Assembly (NCBI GenBank): GCA_965153455.1
Contig: OZ234504.1
Location: forward strand, 9,362,001-9,426,000
Length of the DNA stretch: 64,000 bases
Source of the DNA: Sphagnum compactum
Lineage: Eukaryota; Bryophyta; Sphagnopsida; Sphagnales
Direction: 5' to 3'
Position 1 is the stretch's first letter; each line of letters starts with the position of its first letter. This document shows positions 35,640 through 47,169 of the stretch, piece by piece. The translations under genes were made by a program, and so were the position numbers. The notes beneath the pieces were generated by a model, which saw only the letters and a program-made list of their open reading frames with translations, made no database searches and had not been told where the DNA came from.

Positions 35640-38600
35640 TGATGGTAGCCTAGAGATAAATGATCACATTCACTACAAGAAAAAAGAGAAAAGCTTAGTC
35701 CAGAAATGCTAGGGCATTGTACTCAAATGTCTGAGTGAACCCAACAATTTCTTTTGTGCACTCCAAATGGTGATTGCCACTCTTCAGTAGCGAAGCTTAT
35801 TAATGGTTTCTGAGTACTGTGCATTACCAAACTTGAGGATTGTAGAAGTAGAACATATTCTATCGCATATGTTGTCCAAATTGAGCTTGCTTTAACTCAT
35901 TAGAAAACTAACTACAAGGCGCATCTGCCTACCAAATTGCAGGCTCTACACCCAAACTAGTAAGAAGTTATGTTACCAAACCCGAGAAGGTTTGTGAAAT
36001 TCCTCTAAAATTTCAAGCTCCCAACACTACCCATTCACTTTTATTATTTCGGAGTACCCCAAACATCCAATCCACTCTCCCTCTTTCCATCATCTATTTA
36101 GACTCATCATCCTTCTCCTCCCCTTCCCAAAAAAAATATCACAAGAAGAAGACCCCAAAAACTCCCCCAAGCTTTTCATGACCCCTTCTTGAGCTTGTTC
36201 TCTTTGTCTAATCGAAGTTGTGAAAATCCTTCCCTCCAATCCATGGCCTCCTCATCCTTCAAGAACCAATGATAATCGAGAATGATTTGCCCTCCAATGG
36301 AGTTTAGGATGAGCATTTTTATGCCCAATGAAACACCAAGAAGGTTCCATTGTCTAATCAAATAAGATGATAATCTTCACGACCAATGGAATTGAAGGAC
36401 TCATCATTTTCCTTATCTTAAACATTTTGATGAGGTTCTTGAACTCGATCCTTATCCATTCCGTCCGTTTGATTTTCACATCTTACTTCTTCATCCTATT
36501 TATTTCAAGTAACCAACTACTAAGATAATTTATTAGTAGTAATAAGTAAACATCCTTGAGTTTCTACTTGATTAAATCAACTCAAGGGTAGTAGTAACAT
36601 TTTCATGTACCATTTACTGTTTTAATACCCCTAGTTATTCTTTACCAGGTACTAATTAATTGTGTAGTACACAATAAATTGGAATTAAAATTTTCATCAC
36701 AAGAACCCCCATGTACTTCTAAATCCATTGTCGAAATTAAGGCTTGATGAATCCATTAGAACTAGGATGTCCGACTTTTCATGAAGTTCCACTGTCACTG
36801 CCACACATTACGCCTACCCAAATTTGTTAAATAAAGGCATTGACCCTCTTTGAGTGCAAATACCAAATTGTTCAGGTTATTCCTTTGGTTTTTGTTGATG
36901 CAGGTGAAGATTCAATCATGGCGGATGTGCTGTTATGCCCTTGAATCCTCTAGTTGCGTCAGTAGAAGAGGAAGAACTTGAAGAAACACTACTTGACGTG
37001 AATGTCTCCCAACGGCCGCGTGATGAAGAACCGTTCGAAAGAATGGTGTGCACTCGAGTCGATCATTCAACATGGGATTGTTGATTGTCTCCAAATCCAC
37101 ATGCTTTAGTGATCTACTTAAAATTCGTTCCCGCTTGCGAAGCTGCACCAAAAAGGTTTGAAGAGTATCAATGTGAAGATGACGATGTTCGTCTTTATCG
37201 TCGAACTTGGGTTCATTGTGATTGCCATTATCGTTGGTTATTAAGGCCCAATAAACCTCTTTTCCATGGAGCATCGAGTCGAATACCTAGCTCGCAATCC
37301 TAGATTTTTTGTAGTTGTGATTTATCCCCTCTAAGTCGTTTACTAAATTGTAATTCATTTGAAGCTACTCAGGTGGAAATGCTAGGATTTAAATTCGATT
37401 TCGATTCTATTTAGGGACCTAATAGAAATGAAGATTGAGTAAGGGTGTATTATGACTACATCATAGAAATCTTACAAGCACATCATTAGTGCCTGAAGAT
37501 TATTCTAGAAAACTAATGGCGAAATGTTGTGTTAACCATGGGCTTGAAGATTGTTTTATCTATATTGGACCTTTCATTGACACCTCTTCAACTACTTCAT
37601 GAATCTCAACATCCTTGCTATTCATTAAATACTAGAATAAGACCAATGTTTTGTTGAACACCACGAACTTTAGTGTTTGCTTCCACCCTCAACTCTCTAA
37701 AAATCTCTCACCCCTAATTATGCAACTGAGGTCCTAAAACCATGGTTATCAGCTTTTTGTTGAAGAAAGGAACTAACCCTACACCTTATTCATCAATATT
37801 GTATTTCGAAAAAGAAAACAACCCCTTCATGCAACCATGCGCATTCATCATTCCTTATTATACCCCTAATAACCTTACCACACTTGAATATCCTTGATGC
37901 AATTCTTAAAAATTGAAACTACCGCGCACTGTTGTGTCGGTATGGCTCACACCTATCCTTTTGATTCTTCTACATACCCTTCCATATACACTCAAGAAAA
38001 TCTATAACTAGTTGTTTACAAATTACATACACCTTATCCTTATGCCCAAAACAGATATATAAGCCCTTGATCAACAATGTGTTTAGAAATTCCAACATTA
38101 CATCAAACATTGGTGCTTCCCACCCCATTAGAAACAAAGGAATAAACCTTGCTTTAAAAGCCTAGTCTTTTTCTATAGCGATATCCTTCTAGTTCTCCAT
38201 CCGTTCTACATGTTTATCATAGTTTTATTTTGTCTATCTCCACATGAATCACTCATGGTCTATAATTTGAATACCTTTCTCTAGAAGTGTAGCTTTATCC
38301 AGGATTGCACGTCTTCTATTCACTATCGTTTTTGCTTCACGTTGCTCCATCTCCATCGCCCTTCACTGTGCTTTTGCCATTATCTGCACCTTTGTGGCTT
38401 GTTATACTTTCAATTGCACTTCTGTGAATAGCTGTTTTTCATGTGCAACAACATTCTCCTCCCTTGCATCCTTTTGCACTATATGTGCCTCCACAAAATG
38501 ATGTTCTTCAACTTCATCTTCAATTCACATCAAATTTATTGATGTAGCTCCTAGTCCTATCTGTTCTCTTGCACACCATCGTCATCTGCTTTTCCGCAAA

Positions 38601-39600
38601 AACTCAATTGCAGATGTTCCAATTATATCTATGTCTTGAATTATCGTTTGCACAAACTGTATTGTCTCATTATATGCCTTCCCTTCTACACATTTCAAAG
38701 ATGATGAAGAATATAGCGGTGACCTTATAACCAACGGCTGAATATTCAACACTCCTCTCTTTGCTTTTCTCAATTCCTTACTGTTGTTCTTTTCAACAAT
38801 TTGCCTTCCTCCTCCTGCCTTCATATGTGTTCACTCCTCTATGCTTCCTTTTCCCTTGTTGTTCATTATAGTTTTTCAATTGCACTTTTTGCACATATTG
38901 TTATGAACTCCAAAACTTCAAAAATGTGCATAACTTTTAGCAACAAACGCAAACTACTTTCAATGGTTACCCCAGGTTTTTTCATCCTTGAACATCCTAC
39001 TCATCACATTCATTTTTTTTTTACCCGCTGTCTTTTAATTAATGCATGATTCTCGAAATGAATATGGCCCATCATTACAAGTTTATTTGTCCCTTGTACA
39101 ACCATGTGGAAGCACTTAACATCACCATTATGAAAGAATGTCAAAGATTTCATCTTCCGAACTCCACATTCATAGTCTCCTTACATTATCTGTACTAACT
39201 CCATTTCGTTTACCCTGTACACCTTCTGCTTACTGTGCCCATTTATTTGCTGACTATGAAAACACATTTGGTGATTATACAAATTTTTTTGTTGATTGTG
39301 CCAACAATTCTGGTGATTATGCAAATACTCCTAATGACTGAGTGAATATTCCAATTGATTCAATTGATACGCTTGACATGTCATCTTTAGATCTTTGCAT
39401 TCCAAATCCCGCACTGTTGCAATTATTGCTCATTTGTAGATAAAAAATAAAGACTATGTTCACCGCTAGATCTATGATCTATTCTTTATCTTCATCATTC
39501 ATCATTTGTGGTTTTTGTATTTCACATCCCTCGTCATCCTCCTTTGTATCAGAATTCGCCTCCTAAATTCCACCTGCACTCTATTCCCAATATACTAGCA
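35640..39600. other. Spacer and unassigned DNA, possibly the 3' part of the gypsy element
   Basis: No domain is recognisable. 36900-37310 is less AT-rich than its surroundings and has open frames on both strands, none of a known family. 38290-38830 read on the minus strand has broken, charged, Lys/Glu/Gln-rich coding-like stretches that could be a spacer region downstream of the gypsy integrase. I could not find paired LTRs, so the boundary of the retroelement on this side is open. Confidence 0.4.
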
Positions 39601-39639
39601 TCTATTGTTCTTTTTTCTGAACTTTAGATTCCATGTATT

Positions 39640-40708
39640 TATAAGGTTTGAGCTTATTCATGTTTGAACTTAAGGTTAGTTTCAAACTTCTTAATGGTCA
39701 CTAATAACATAGTGTTATTTGGCACCACATACTGTACTCTGTACGGCCCAAACCATTTCCTAGTAAACTTCCTTAGGTGTGACTTATTGCCGTTTGGAAA
39801 CCATAGAACATAATCACCAAAACTAAATTATTTTTTCTGGATTCTTTTGTTGACTCCATAATGCTCTATTCCACTTTTGAATTCCTGCAGTTTCTATAAC
39901 TTGCATTCTAGCTTCCTGTAACTTCTCGACCTTTGTAATTCTGCTAGTTAAAACTCTCATTGGAGTACTGTCTCTCTCATTTCCACTAATAATTGGAATG
40001 ATGTACTCTATGGGCATTAATATATGTAATCCATACACTAATTGGTATGGTGTATACCCTATTGTTACTTTATATGTAGTTCTGTATGAAAATAACACTG
40101 TAGATAAATAGATGTTCATCCCAATTTGTTCTATTTTCACTAATGAACTTGGTCAACAGTGTCCCAAGTACCTTGTTAGTAGACTTAGCCTACCCATTCC
40201 CCTGAGGATAATAAGTTGTAGAGCTCACATGTTTCATCAGAAAATGATCTGTCAAATACTTGATGGCATCATTAATAAAATGAATTCTTTGATTTGTGGT
40301 TATAGTCAAAGGACATCCAAACTTGGTTAATATGCATTCATACATAAATTTTGCTGTGACTACTGTTGTATTAGTTCTCAATGCTCTTGCTTCCACCCAC
40401 TTAGTAGCATAGTTTGTGGTAACAAAAATATATTTTTTCCCTGTATATCTCTGTGCTAGCTTAATTGGCCCCACAAAATCAAGTCACCATTTCATAAATG
40501 GTTCCTTTGGAAGACTTGTGACCAACTTTGCAAGACTTTGAGTTGCCAATCCTCCTGTTCTTTGACATGCACCACAAGATCTATAATAATCATGCATGTC
40601 CTTATACATAGTTGGGCACCAATGTCCAACATGTAATGTCTTCCTCTGTGTTATTTTTGTTGCAAAATGCCCTCTTGAAGGTCCTTCATGCAGTTCTTTC
40701 ATCACCAT
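39640..40708 (-). pseudogene. Gypsy integrase (broken)
   Basis: The zinc-binding part is seen in GHFATKITQRKTLHVGHW and CGACQRTGG (HHCC type). The core follows with GKKYIFVTTNYATKWVEA, FGCPLTITTNQRIHF and YYPQGNG. At two positions where the family normally has catalytic Asp (D in DYATKW, D in SDQG) this copy has Asn. A C-terminal part with SHLRKFTRKWFGPYRVQYV extends to about 39640. Several frames are needed, so it cannot make an active enzyme. Confidence 0.85.
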
Positions 40709-40819
40709 CTATGCTTTTGTTGTTGTCAAACATCGTTGTAGTTTGTTGTCTTGGACCATTCTATACATTTCACCATTCTTCAGTGCAAAAGGCTTTGCTC
40801 TTTTGACCATTCTTTGTTT

Positions 40820-41314
40820 CTATTGCACCGATAATGTGCCCTTAATATGTCCTGTTTTCAAACATTCTCTTACATCATTTAGCCACTTAGGCCTTGTATA
40901 AAACAAACTTGCATATGTGGTTTGATCAAGCACACCTATGGGTTTTGTACTATCTAATAATCTTGATAATGCATCTATAACTACATGAGTTCTACTTGGC
41001 TTATACACTAGTGTGAAATCATATTCGAGGAATGATAACAACCATCTACCTATTCTCCTTAAAACTTGTGGTTTCTTGATCAAATAGACCATTGCCATAT
41101 GATCTACATAAAAGACAAACTTATTGCCCAACAAATAATGTCTGAACTTGTGTAAAGAAAAAACCATTGTGAAAGCATTTCTCTTTGTTGTGCTATAATT
41201 TTGGTTTGTTCTGTTCAAAAGCCTAGAAGCATACACTATTGGTTGATCATTCTTCCTTGTTACATTCTGAGACAACATAGCCCCCATAGCTAATATATGA
41301 ACATGAAATTCCAC
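40820..41314 (-). pseudogene. Gypsy RNase H domain
   Basis: The open frame contains PIVYASRLLNRTNQNYSTTK, FRHYLLGNKFVFYVDHMAM and the end signature RTHVVIDALSRL, all standard for the RNase H of Ty3/gypsy polyproteins. The first catalytic residues upstream are damaged or lie in another frame. It is followed at once by the integrase remnant. Confidence 0.8.
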
Positions 41315-41510
41315 CTACTAGTTTGGTGATATTAGTATTGGTGTTTCAATATACACTTGTTTAATCAATTCCTAAACCTTTTGACATTATTTTGTCTAAA
41401 GAAAAGTCTCTGTCTTTTTGGTCAGTTTAGTGATAGGTGCCATAATTGCAACAAAGGTTTTTATAAAATATTTATAAATATTGTGCCATCCCATTGAATA
41501 CTTGGATTTG

Positions 41511-42356
41511 CTAGGGATTCTTAGGTGGTGGCATGTTTACTATTGTTTGTATTTTCTTTGGATCTGGTAGTTTCTTTTCTTTGGAAACAATAAAACCCAA
41601 GATCATCCCTGAAAACACCATAAATGCACATTTGTCTAGATTCAGATTAATGCCATATTCTCTACACTTTTGAAAACATAGTTTAAGCTTCTGCAAATGA
41701 TTATCCATGTCACTATACACTGTAAAGTCATCCAAAAATATCTTCATAAAACTATCCAAATATTCTCTAAATGCTTTGGTCACGGCTCTCTGATATGTTG
41801 GAGGTCTATTTTAAACTCCAAATGGCATCACCTTCCATATAAAAGCCCTTTAGTTTGTAACGAATGTAGTTTTGTATTTGTCTTCTACAGTTATAGATAT
41901 TTGATGATATCTTGAATATCCATTTAAGAAGGAATATGCCTCATACCTTGCTACTATGTTTAGCACTTCATTTGTGAAAGGTAATGGGTATGGATCCTTC
42001 TTTGTGGTTACATTTAGTTTTTTGAAATCTATATAGATTTTTAATTTACCATTTTTCTTGGGTACTATTACTATGGGTGACAACCATGTAGCTTCTTCTA
42101 CATATTCAATGAATCCAATTGCTAACAACTTATCTATATTTTGTTTGACCATTGTAGCATAGTTTGGATTTAATTTGTACCTGGCCTGATGTGTTAGTGG
42201 TATAGTAGTGTCAAATTCAATTCTGTATTGTGCTAGCTTTGGTGGAATCCCTTTCAGATATTTATATGTCCATGCAAAAACATTTTTGAATTCCTTTAAT
42301 AGTTGTTCCACTTTCAACACCTTGCTTGTTTCTAGTTGTGCATTAATCTTCTCCAT
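41511..42356 (-). pseudogene. Gypsy reverse transcriptase (interrupted)
   Basis: Motifs in order are THQARYKLNPNYATMVKQ, EEATWLSPIVIVPKKNGK, IYIDFKKLN, DPYPLPF, YHQISI, a MPFGV segment and FLDDFTVYSD (the catalytic LDD box). The frame is broken by two in-frame stops around 41783-41850, where the family has a TFVTP.G and MPFG..NAP region. It was an ordinary gypsy polymerase and is no longer intact. Confidence 0.85.
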
Positions 42357-42369
42357 TTGTGGTTCTGCA

Positions 42370-42680
42370 TTAGTTCCTAGATTGAAGTATAGTAAATGTA
42401 GTTATGTGAAGAATGCCATGAACATATATCCTTAGATCTTTGATCAACCCCATTGATTTTGTGGTTGTTTGATCTGCCATCTTCAAATTATATGTTGTAG
42501 ATTAGGCTTTGGAAGCCCCAACCTCAATCTCAATTGTTCTGTGATTATATTAACTTTAGATACTCCATCTAGCAACACATCCTCTATTGTATTCTTCCCA
42601 ATCTATATTTGGATAATTGCCATATGATTATCTATTGCTACAACAGTTGTCCCTGCTTTTGGTACTGAAGAACCAACTTG
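42370..42680 (-). pseudogene. Gypsy aspartic protease region (degenerate)
   Basis: On the minus strand LLDGVSKVNIITEQLRLRLG is recognisable as the LLDGGSxVNII-type protease segment. Further down, MADQTTTKSMGLIKDLRIYV matches the linker between protease and reverse transcriptase. Stops separate the pieces. Confidence 0.6.
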
Positions 42681-43187
42681 TTTCTTTGTGGTTACTTTAT
42701 TTACATTCTGAGTTTTCTCTGGTTTCAGCTTTCGCCTAAATTCAAAGTATAACTTTTTTCTAGCATCTACTTACCAGTGTCCAAAAAAATCTCTTCTATT
42801 TTGATCAGTTTTTTTTGCGAATTCACTATTTCTTGAGATTCCTATGTGTTCATAGGAATACTATTTGGCATACTTGGCCAAGTTGTGTTCCATCCCTCCA
42901 TGGATGTGGATGGCCCTTCTATATAGGTTCGTGTTTTGTGAATCTATTGAATTGTCTCCACCATTGACTACTGCAACCGCTTTTCTTTCTCCTAGTTAGC
43001 AACACTATTTACTTTTCTTGGTTTTCTACCTTTGAACACTTATTCTTTAATTATTTTACTTCTTGTGGTAACATTAACATCCACCACATTCACATTCACA
43101 ATGATTGTTTGTCTCAATAATAGGTTGAACCTTTGCTACTATCATAGATTTCCCATGAAACATTGTTTACATTTTAACAAACTTTGG

Positions 43188-43355
43188 ACAATCTGTCATT
43201 TTATGTCCATTCAAACCACAAATGTGACATGCATATGAAGATGTCTTCTATGTTTTTTGACTTGGTTGTGCCGCCTCTCTGGTTGCCATTGTAGTTTACT
43301 CTTTTTTCTTTCTGCATGGCTCCACATTGTGATTTGTCATCCCACAATTTATGCA
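43188..43355 (-). pseudogene. Gypsy gag remnant with two zinc knuckles
   Basis: Two CX2CX4HX4C knuckles are in the same minus frame: CINCGMTNHNVEPC (43355-43314) and CHICGLNGHKMTDC (43229-43188), with a basic linker (RKKK). A stop lies between them. Just before, AVLAKAQSNIGRLTN in another frame looks like the preceding gag helix. The rest of gag is absent because the sequence changes to Helitron DNA at about 43435. Confidence 0.75.
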
Positions 43356-43436
43356 ATGTTTGTTAATCTTCCTATATTACTTTGTGCTTTTGCTAGTACT
43401 GCTTGTTCAATACTTGTTCAGTATAGTTGCCAGGTT

Positions 43437-43950
43437 GGGCAACATTGGTATCTAGGTTGGCCCCCACAGACGTGAAGGCCAACGCATTGTCGTAAGAGCG
43501 AATGCGCTGACGAAAGTCTTTTGCATCTGCTTCGTTACTTGTAAGGAGCCACCTGAGCGGTTCTGGTGGGGGTGCCAACGGGGGCAGCGTCACTTTACCT
43601 TGTGCGCAACACGGTGTAAACTGCGGATTGGCACGCGAACTTGATGCAACACGCTCCTCCAAAAAGTGTAGGGCGCCGCACTTGCCACACATTGTGGTCA
43701 TTTCACCTAAAGTGTGGCGAAGACCATGATGGTTGCCGTCAAATTCACGGCGCGCCAAAGGGATCACTTGGTTCCCACCTTGGTTTGCGCGATCTAGTTC
43801 GCGCTGGGCACTACGTGCTCTTTGACCTTCCCGTCGGCTAACATCTGCTGCACGCTGCTCCTTAGATCGAGCAGCGTGCCTCTCTCGGGCAAGACGGTTC
43901 CGGCGGACGCGCGGGCCTTCCAAAGGGGACTCTTCTTCCTCTTCATTCAT
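43437..43950 (-). pseudogene. N-terminal fragment of a Helitron Rep/helicase protein
   Basis: The minus frame opens at ATG 43950 with a charged, Arg-rich segment, then MCGKCGALHFLEERV, PQFTPCCAQGKVTLPPLAPP, FRQRIRSYDNALAFTSVGA and LDTNVAQPGNYT. These are the Cys-rich segments that precede the Helitron_like_N domain in plant Helitron proteins. Homology stops just before the stretch that normally continues toward YHxMGSLLP, and gypsy gag DNA begins. Base composition is clearly GC-richer than the flanking gypsy body. The rest of such a protein, starting at MGSLLP, lies at 56175 on the opposite strand. Confidence 0.8.
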
Positions 43951-45057
43951 TGGTTTAATTATAAAGCATCAGAAGTTACTTCTGAAAATCTGTAACACCT
44001 TCTGCATCCAAAAGCACCATTTCCAATAGGATGATAGTACCTAAGCAAAAAAGATGATCTGCTGCAGACTCTTCAGTAGGATCAGTGCTTGACAACCTGC
44101 ATTGAGTAATCAAAAAAAATTTGGCTCCTTTGCACACATTGCTGATATGTCTCCAACATTTTTGGCAGTCAACAAACCTACCAACCCTGAAACAGACACC
44201 TGACTGATAATTGAATACCAATGGGTGCCAGACAAATCAAAGTTTCATATTCTAAAGTTGGAGAGTATTTGTGCACCATAGTTTGTGCATGGATTGTTGA
44301 CAAAACTTTCTACTTTGTAGTATGGAGAAATTGTAAATAGAAACTTTCTTCCACTACAAACCACTATTTTCCCATCATCTAATTTGGGCCCGTTCTAATG
44401 CCATGAGATGAAATATCTTTGCAGAAAATACTTCAATCAAAACTGAAAGAACTTAAATCAAGCCATCATCGATTCATAGTTTCAGAAAAGGATGTATAAA
44501 GGGATGCATCTATGATGCATTTTCAGAAACTAAATACTAACTAAGCAGCACATACCACTTCCATGTAGGGAAAATAGATTGGTCATCCCTGATTTGCTAA
44601 CTCCTGAGCACAAACTGTCATAATGGGCAGGACAACTCTCTCTACAGAACTTTCTTCACTTGTAAAAGTCCATGCCTCTCCTCATTAGCTGCAGCAATGT
44701 CATCTGCTGATGCAACAGCCAATATCACACCTTTCTCCTTTTAGTCTCCAAAACTTCTGCAAACATATGAAAATTTTTAACGTCATATGATTTTAGACTT
44801 TAAATAGGTACAATATATCTACTTATATATATATGGGTGTCAAAATATTGCAGAACTTTAATAGAACAGATTTCGCTCAACAAAACAACAATTAGGAAAA
44901 TAAACAAATAAAAATTTAAAAATTAAGCAAGAATGAATGAATGAACGAATCCAGCTGGGTGAAAGTGCAGTTGTGGAAAGTGGCTAGTTCAAAATCTAAG
45001 CTCATCGTCCAAGCTAAGGCCAAGTGTTTTCTGTGAGCATTGAAGTTCAAGACATAC
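43951..45057 (-). other. Interval with possible decayed 3' exons of the reductase-like gene
   Basis: No intact coding sequence is seen. On the minus strand a short readable stretch (about 44730-44660, GVILAVASADDIAAANEERH) preceded by an acceptor-like TTTGCAG at 44757 might be a damaged exon of the gene at 45058-45721. A further acceptor-like TGTTTCAG near 44195 precedes another open stretch. None matches a family firmly. Confidence 0.3.
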
Positions 45058-45721
45058 AGAAAAGGTTGCTTTGAAGGCAGTGGTCCATCGAGTAGGAGCT
45101 CCCAATGCATCCCAGTTAAGAAGAGTTGAAGATATCCGTCCCCATTCGCTTTTGCCAAACAAATACAGCACATTGGTCACATCTATAATGATCTTGTCCA
45201 CCAAGTGACTCGCCAATGACTTGAGAAGCTCTTCCCTGTCTTTCAAAGGACCCTGCATGCATGGAAGTGCAGCAGCAGTGGATCAAAAAACACAATTTTG
45301 TATCGCAAATCAGTGAGCTGCTAGATCAGTACTTGCATAAATCGACAGGCTCTTTTGCATTAAACCCTTAACTACCCATCACAGCTTCTTCTTCTTCTTC
45401 TTCCGTAGATTCATCTACGTATCTAGCCTGGGAGTCTAAGAGAAGAAATTGGAAATTCTGTTTTACCGCAGGATTCCACATGATTATGTCACCGGAAGCA
45501 GCAGCTTCAGCATTGGTGAATCCTTTCACAGAACTGGACTGGGTTTCTTTGGAGATTTGAGCAGCAATTTGCTGAGCTTTAGCTGGATCTCGAGATCCCA
45601 GCACTACGGAAAGGCCTGATTTGGGGTATTGGAAGGCAAGACGACTCCCTATATCACCAGTTCCTGGTAGCACTGCAATTGTGCGTCGCGTCAAGTCCAG
45701 TGCTGCCATCACTCCTCCCAA
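45058..45721 (-). pseudogene. NADPH-dependent F420-reductase-like oxidoreductase, partial gene
   Basis: Two exons are clear: 45721-45467 and 45252-45058, phase 0, with donor GCG|GTAAAA, acceptor TGCAG|G and a further donor TCT|GTATGT. Together they give about 150 residues. The N-terminal Rossmann fold shows TIAVLPGTGDIGSRLAFQ and VVLGSRDPAKAQQIA (dinucleotide binding), then FTNAEAAASGDII, LVDKIIIDVTNVLY and GAPTRWTTAFKATF. This matches the F420H2:NADP oxidoreductase-like family, whose members are about 220 residues. The C-terminal part is not found in open frame downstream, so I treat it as truncated or decayed, though undetected exons are possible. Its start region faces the gene at 46013. 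Confidence 0.65.
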
Positions 45722-45851
45722 AACTTATTACTACCAAATCCCAAACCAACCAAGAAAAATTCAAACAATGATCAAATGAAAGAAGCAACAGCAGAAACGT
45801 TGGATTGTTAAAGCTTGTTCTACAAAAAGTGATGTCAAATACCGTCGAACA

Positions 45852-45971
45852 CAAAACAGGCTTTTATCGCAGCGACTGGTGGAGCAACGAAAGAAGTTCC
45901 TTGCGAAGCTTCAAAACAGGATTTTATCGCAGCGACTGACGGAGCAACGACAGAAGTTCCTTGCGAAGCTT
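45852..45971. repeat. 60-bp tandem duplication between two divergent genes
   Basis: Units 45852-45911 and 45912-45971 agree in 56 of 60 positions (CAAAACAGG...GCGAAGCTT). They fill much of the roughly 290-bp space between the reductase-like start (45721, minus) and the start at 46013 (plus), so they lie in a shared bidirectional promoter or leader. Confidence 0.85.
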
Positions 45972-46012
45972 CACGTTGCTAGCCCGGACGATATTCCGCC
46001 CCGAATTCTATT

Positions 46013-46657
46013 ATGGGGACATTCAAAGAACACGAAAAACTTGAAAAGAAGTTAGCTCCCTGGAGCTCGCTGCCTTGCAGCAGTAGCAGCAGAAGGGCTC
46101 GACTTGTTGAAGAAGCAGCAACAGCTGAGCAGCATACCTTGGTGGGGGGCAGCTTCAATCGTTTTCTTCCTTACTTGTCAGACGCAAACGTGAGTGCAGC
46201 AGAATCATCGGAATCTGATTCCGACTTTCAGAGTGAAACGGTGACTTCCTCTAGCTTCTTTAAAGACTCCAGGAGAATCACCCTTGGTAGCCTCATTGGG
46301 TTGCCCATGGAATATTCGGCTTCAGGGAGAGCAGCAGCAGCAGGCATACATCATCATCATCTGGTGGACACCCATAACCACGGAAGAAGACGCCCGGGAG
46401 GGAGGTGGAGCTTCATCATAGCTAATAGAAGCTGTGGAATCCGAGAGCTTCTTGGATCATGTGGCAACTGCTTGCAATCAAGCCTTCGAGAGAGTCTGTC
46501 TGAAGTAATCCTCATGGACCCACAACATCCAATTGGCATGTCTGGCCAGTCTCTTGTAGCGTGTCTTGAGCTGGAGAGACGCGGTGATGCTGCTCTGCAG
46601 GACGGAGCCAATCAAGCTGCAAGCTCAGTTGATGGTGACAGGAGGAGTTTCTTGTGA
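46013..46657 (+). CDS. Unknown plant protein, single exon, 214 residues
   Basis: The frame runs from ATG 46013 to a TGA at 46655. Composition is gene-like and low-AT. The product has Ser-rich and acidic N-terminal parts, a His run (HHHHL), a basic GRRRPGGRWSFIIANRSCG segment, then CGIRELLGSCGNCLQSSLRE and SLVACLELERRGDAA. The last part recalls small uncharacterised plant proteins ending in a LE.ERR helix, but I do not recognise the family. No signal peptide or clear transmembrane segment is visible. A Glu-rich stretch (46678-46720) follows in another frame after the stop; a frameshift extension cannot be excluded. It shares its upstream region with the reductase-like gene. Confidence 0.55.
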   Translation: MGTFKEHEKLEKKLAPWSSLPCSSSSRRARLVEEAATAEQHTLVGGSFNRFLPYLSDANVSAAESSESDSDFQSETVTSSSFFKDSRRITLGSLIGLPMEYSASGRAAAAGIHHHHLVDTHNHGRRRPGGRWSFIIANRSCGIRELLGSCGNCLQSSLRESLSEVILMDPQHPIGMSGQSLVACLELERRGDAALQDGANQAASSVDGDRRSFL

Positions 46658-47169
46658 CAGTTTGCTGTCAGATGCTGAAGAAGAAGAAGAAGCAGCAGAA
46701 GAGGAGGAGGAGGAGAAGAAAGGATATGGAAGTGAGCAAGCTGCAACTCCTTTTTCTCACTCCACCTTCTCCACTTCAAGGAACTCCAATGCCATCAATG
46801 GGGTCCAAAGATCCTCCTCAAGCACGATGAAGTCCTTTCTATCTACCATCTGTTGTCACATGCACCCACACCAACAACCTTGAGAACTCTCTCTCTCTCT
46901 CTCTTTCAAGGTGTGCACAATTTCTTTCCCAAGCTCCCATACAATACAATAACCCATTGCCTTGGTACTGGGACCCAGAATGACATGCTGAGAAAGTGCA
47001 GATGAGGAATTGTGTTTGCCTGAGGCAGGCCCCACTAACTTTTGTGAGGTTGGAAAACCCACTAATGATGGATCCTCTCATGACCCCTTTTGTCAGCTCA
47101 AAGATGAGAACTGGTTACAGAACAGTAAAGAACTTGGGTGTCTGAAAGGTCCAAGAAAAGAGTACATAC

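Larger units (their letters stand above)
39600..43440 (-). mobile_element. Degenerate Ty3/gypsy LTR retrotransposon body, LTRs not found
   Basis: Read on the minus strand, the domains follow the Ty3/gypsy order: gag zinc knuckles (about 43355-43188), protease (about 42590-42450), reverse transcriptase (42356-41511), RNase H (41314-40820) and integrase (40708 to about 39640). Many stops and frameshifts break it. The N-terminal part of gag is missing, because homology stops at about 43435 where a Helitron fragment begins. Integrase after reverse transcriptase separates it from Ty1/copia. No long terminal repeats, primer-binding site or target duplication could be identified. Confidence 0.85.

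Noticed and set aside
37000-39600. LTR of the gypsy element
   Set aside because: No matching copy on the other side of the element could be found by eye, so no LTR is claimed.
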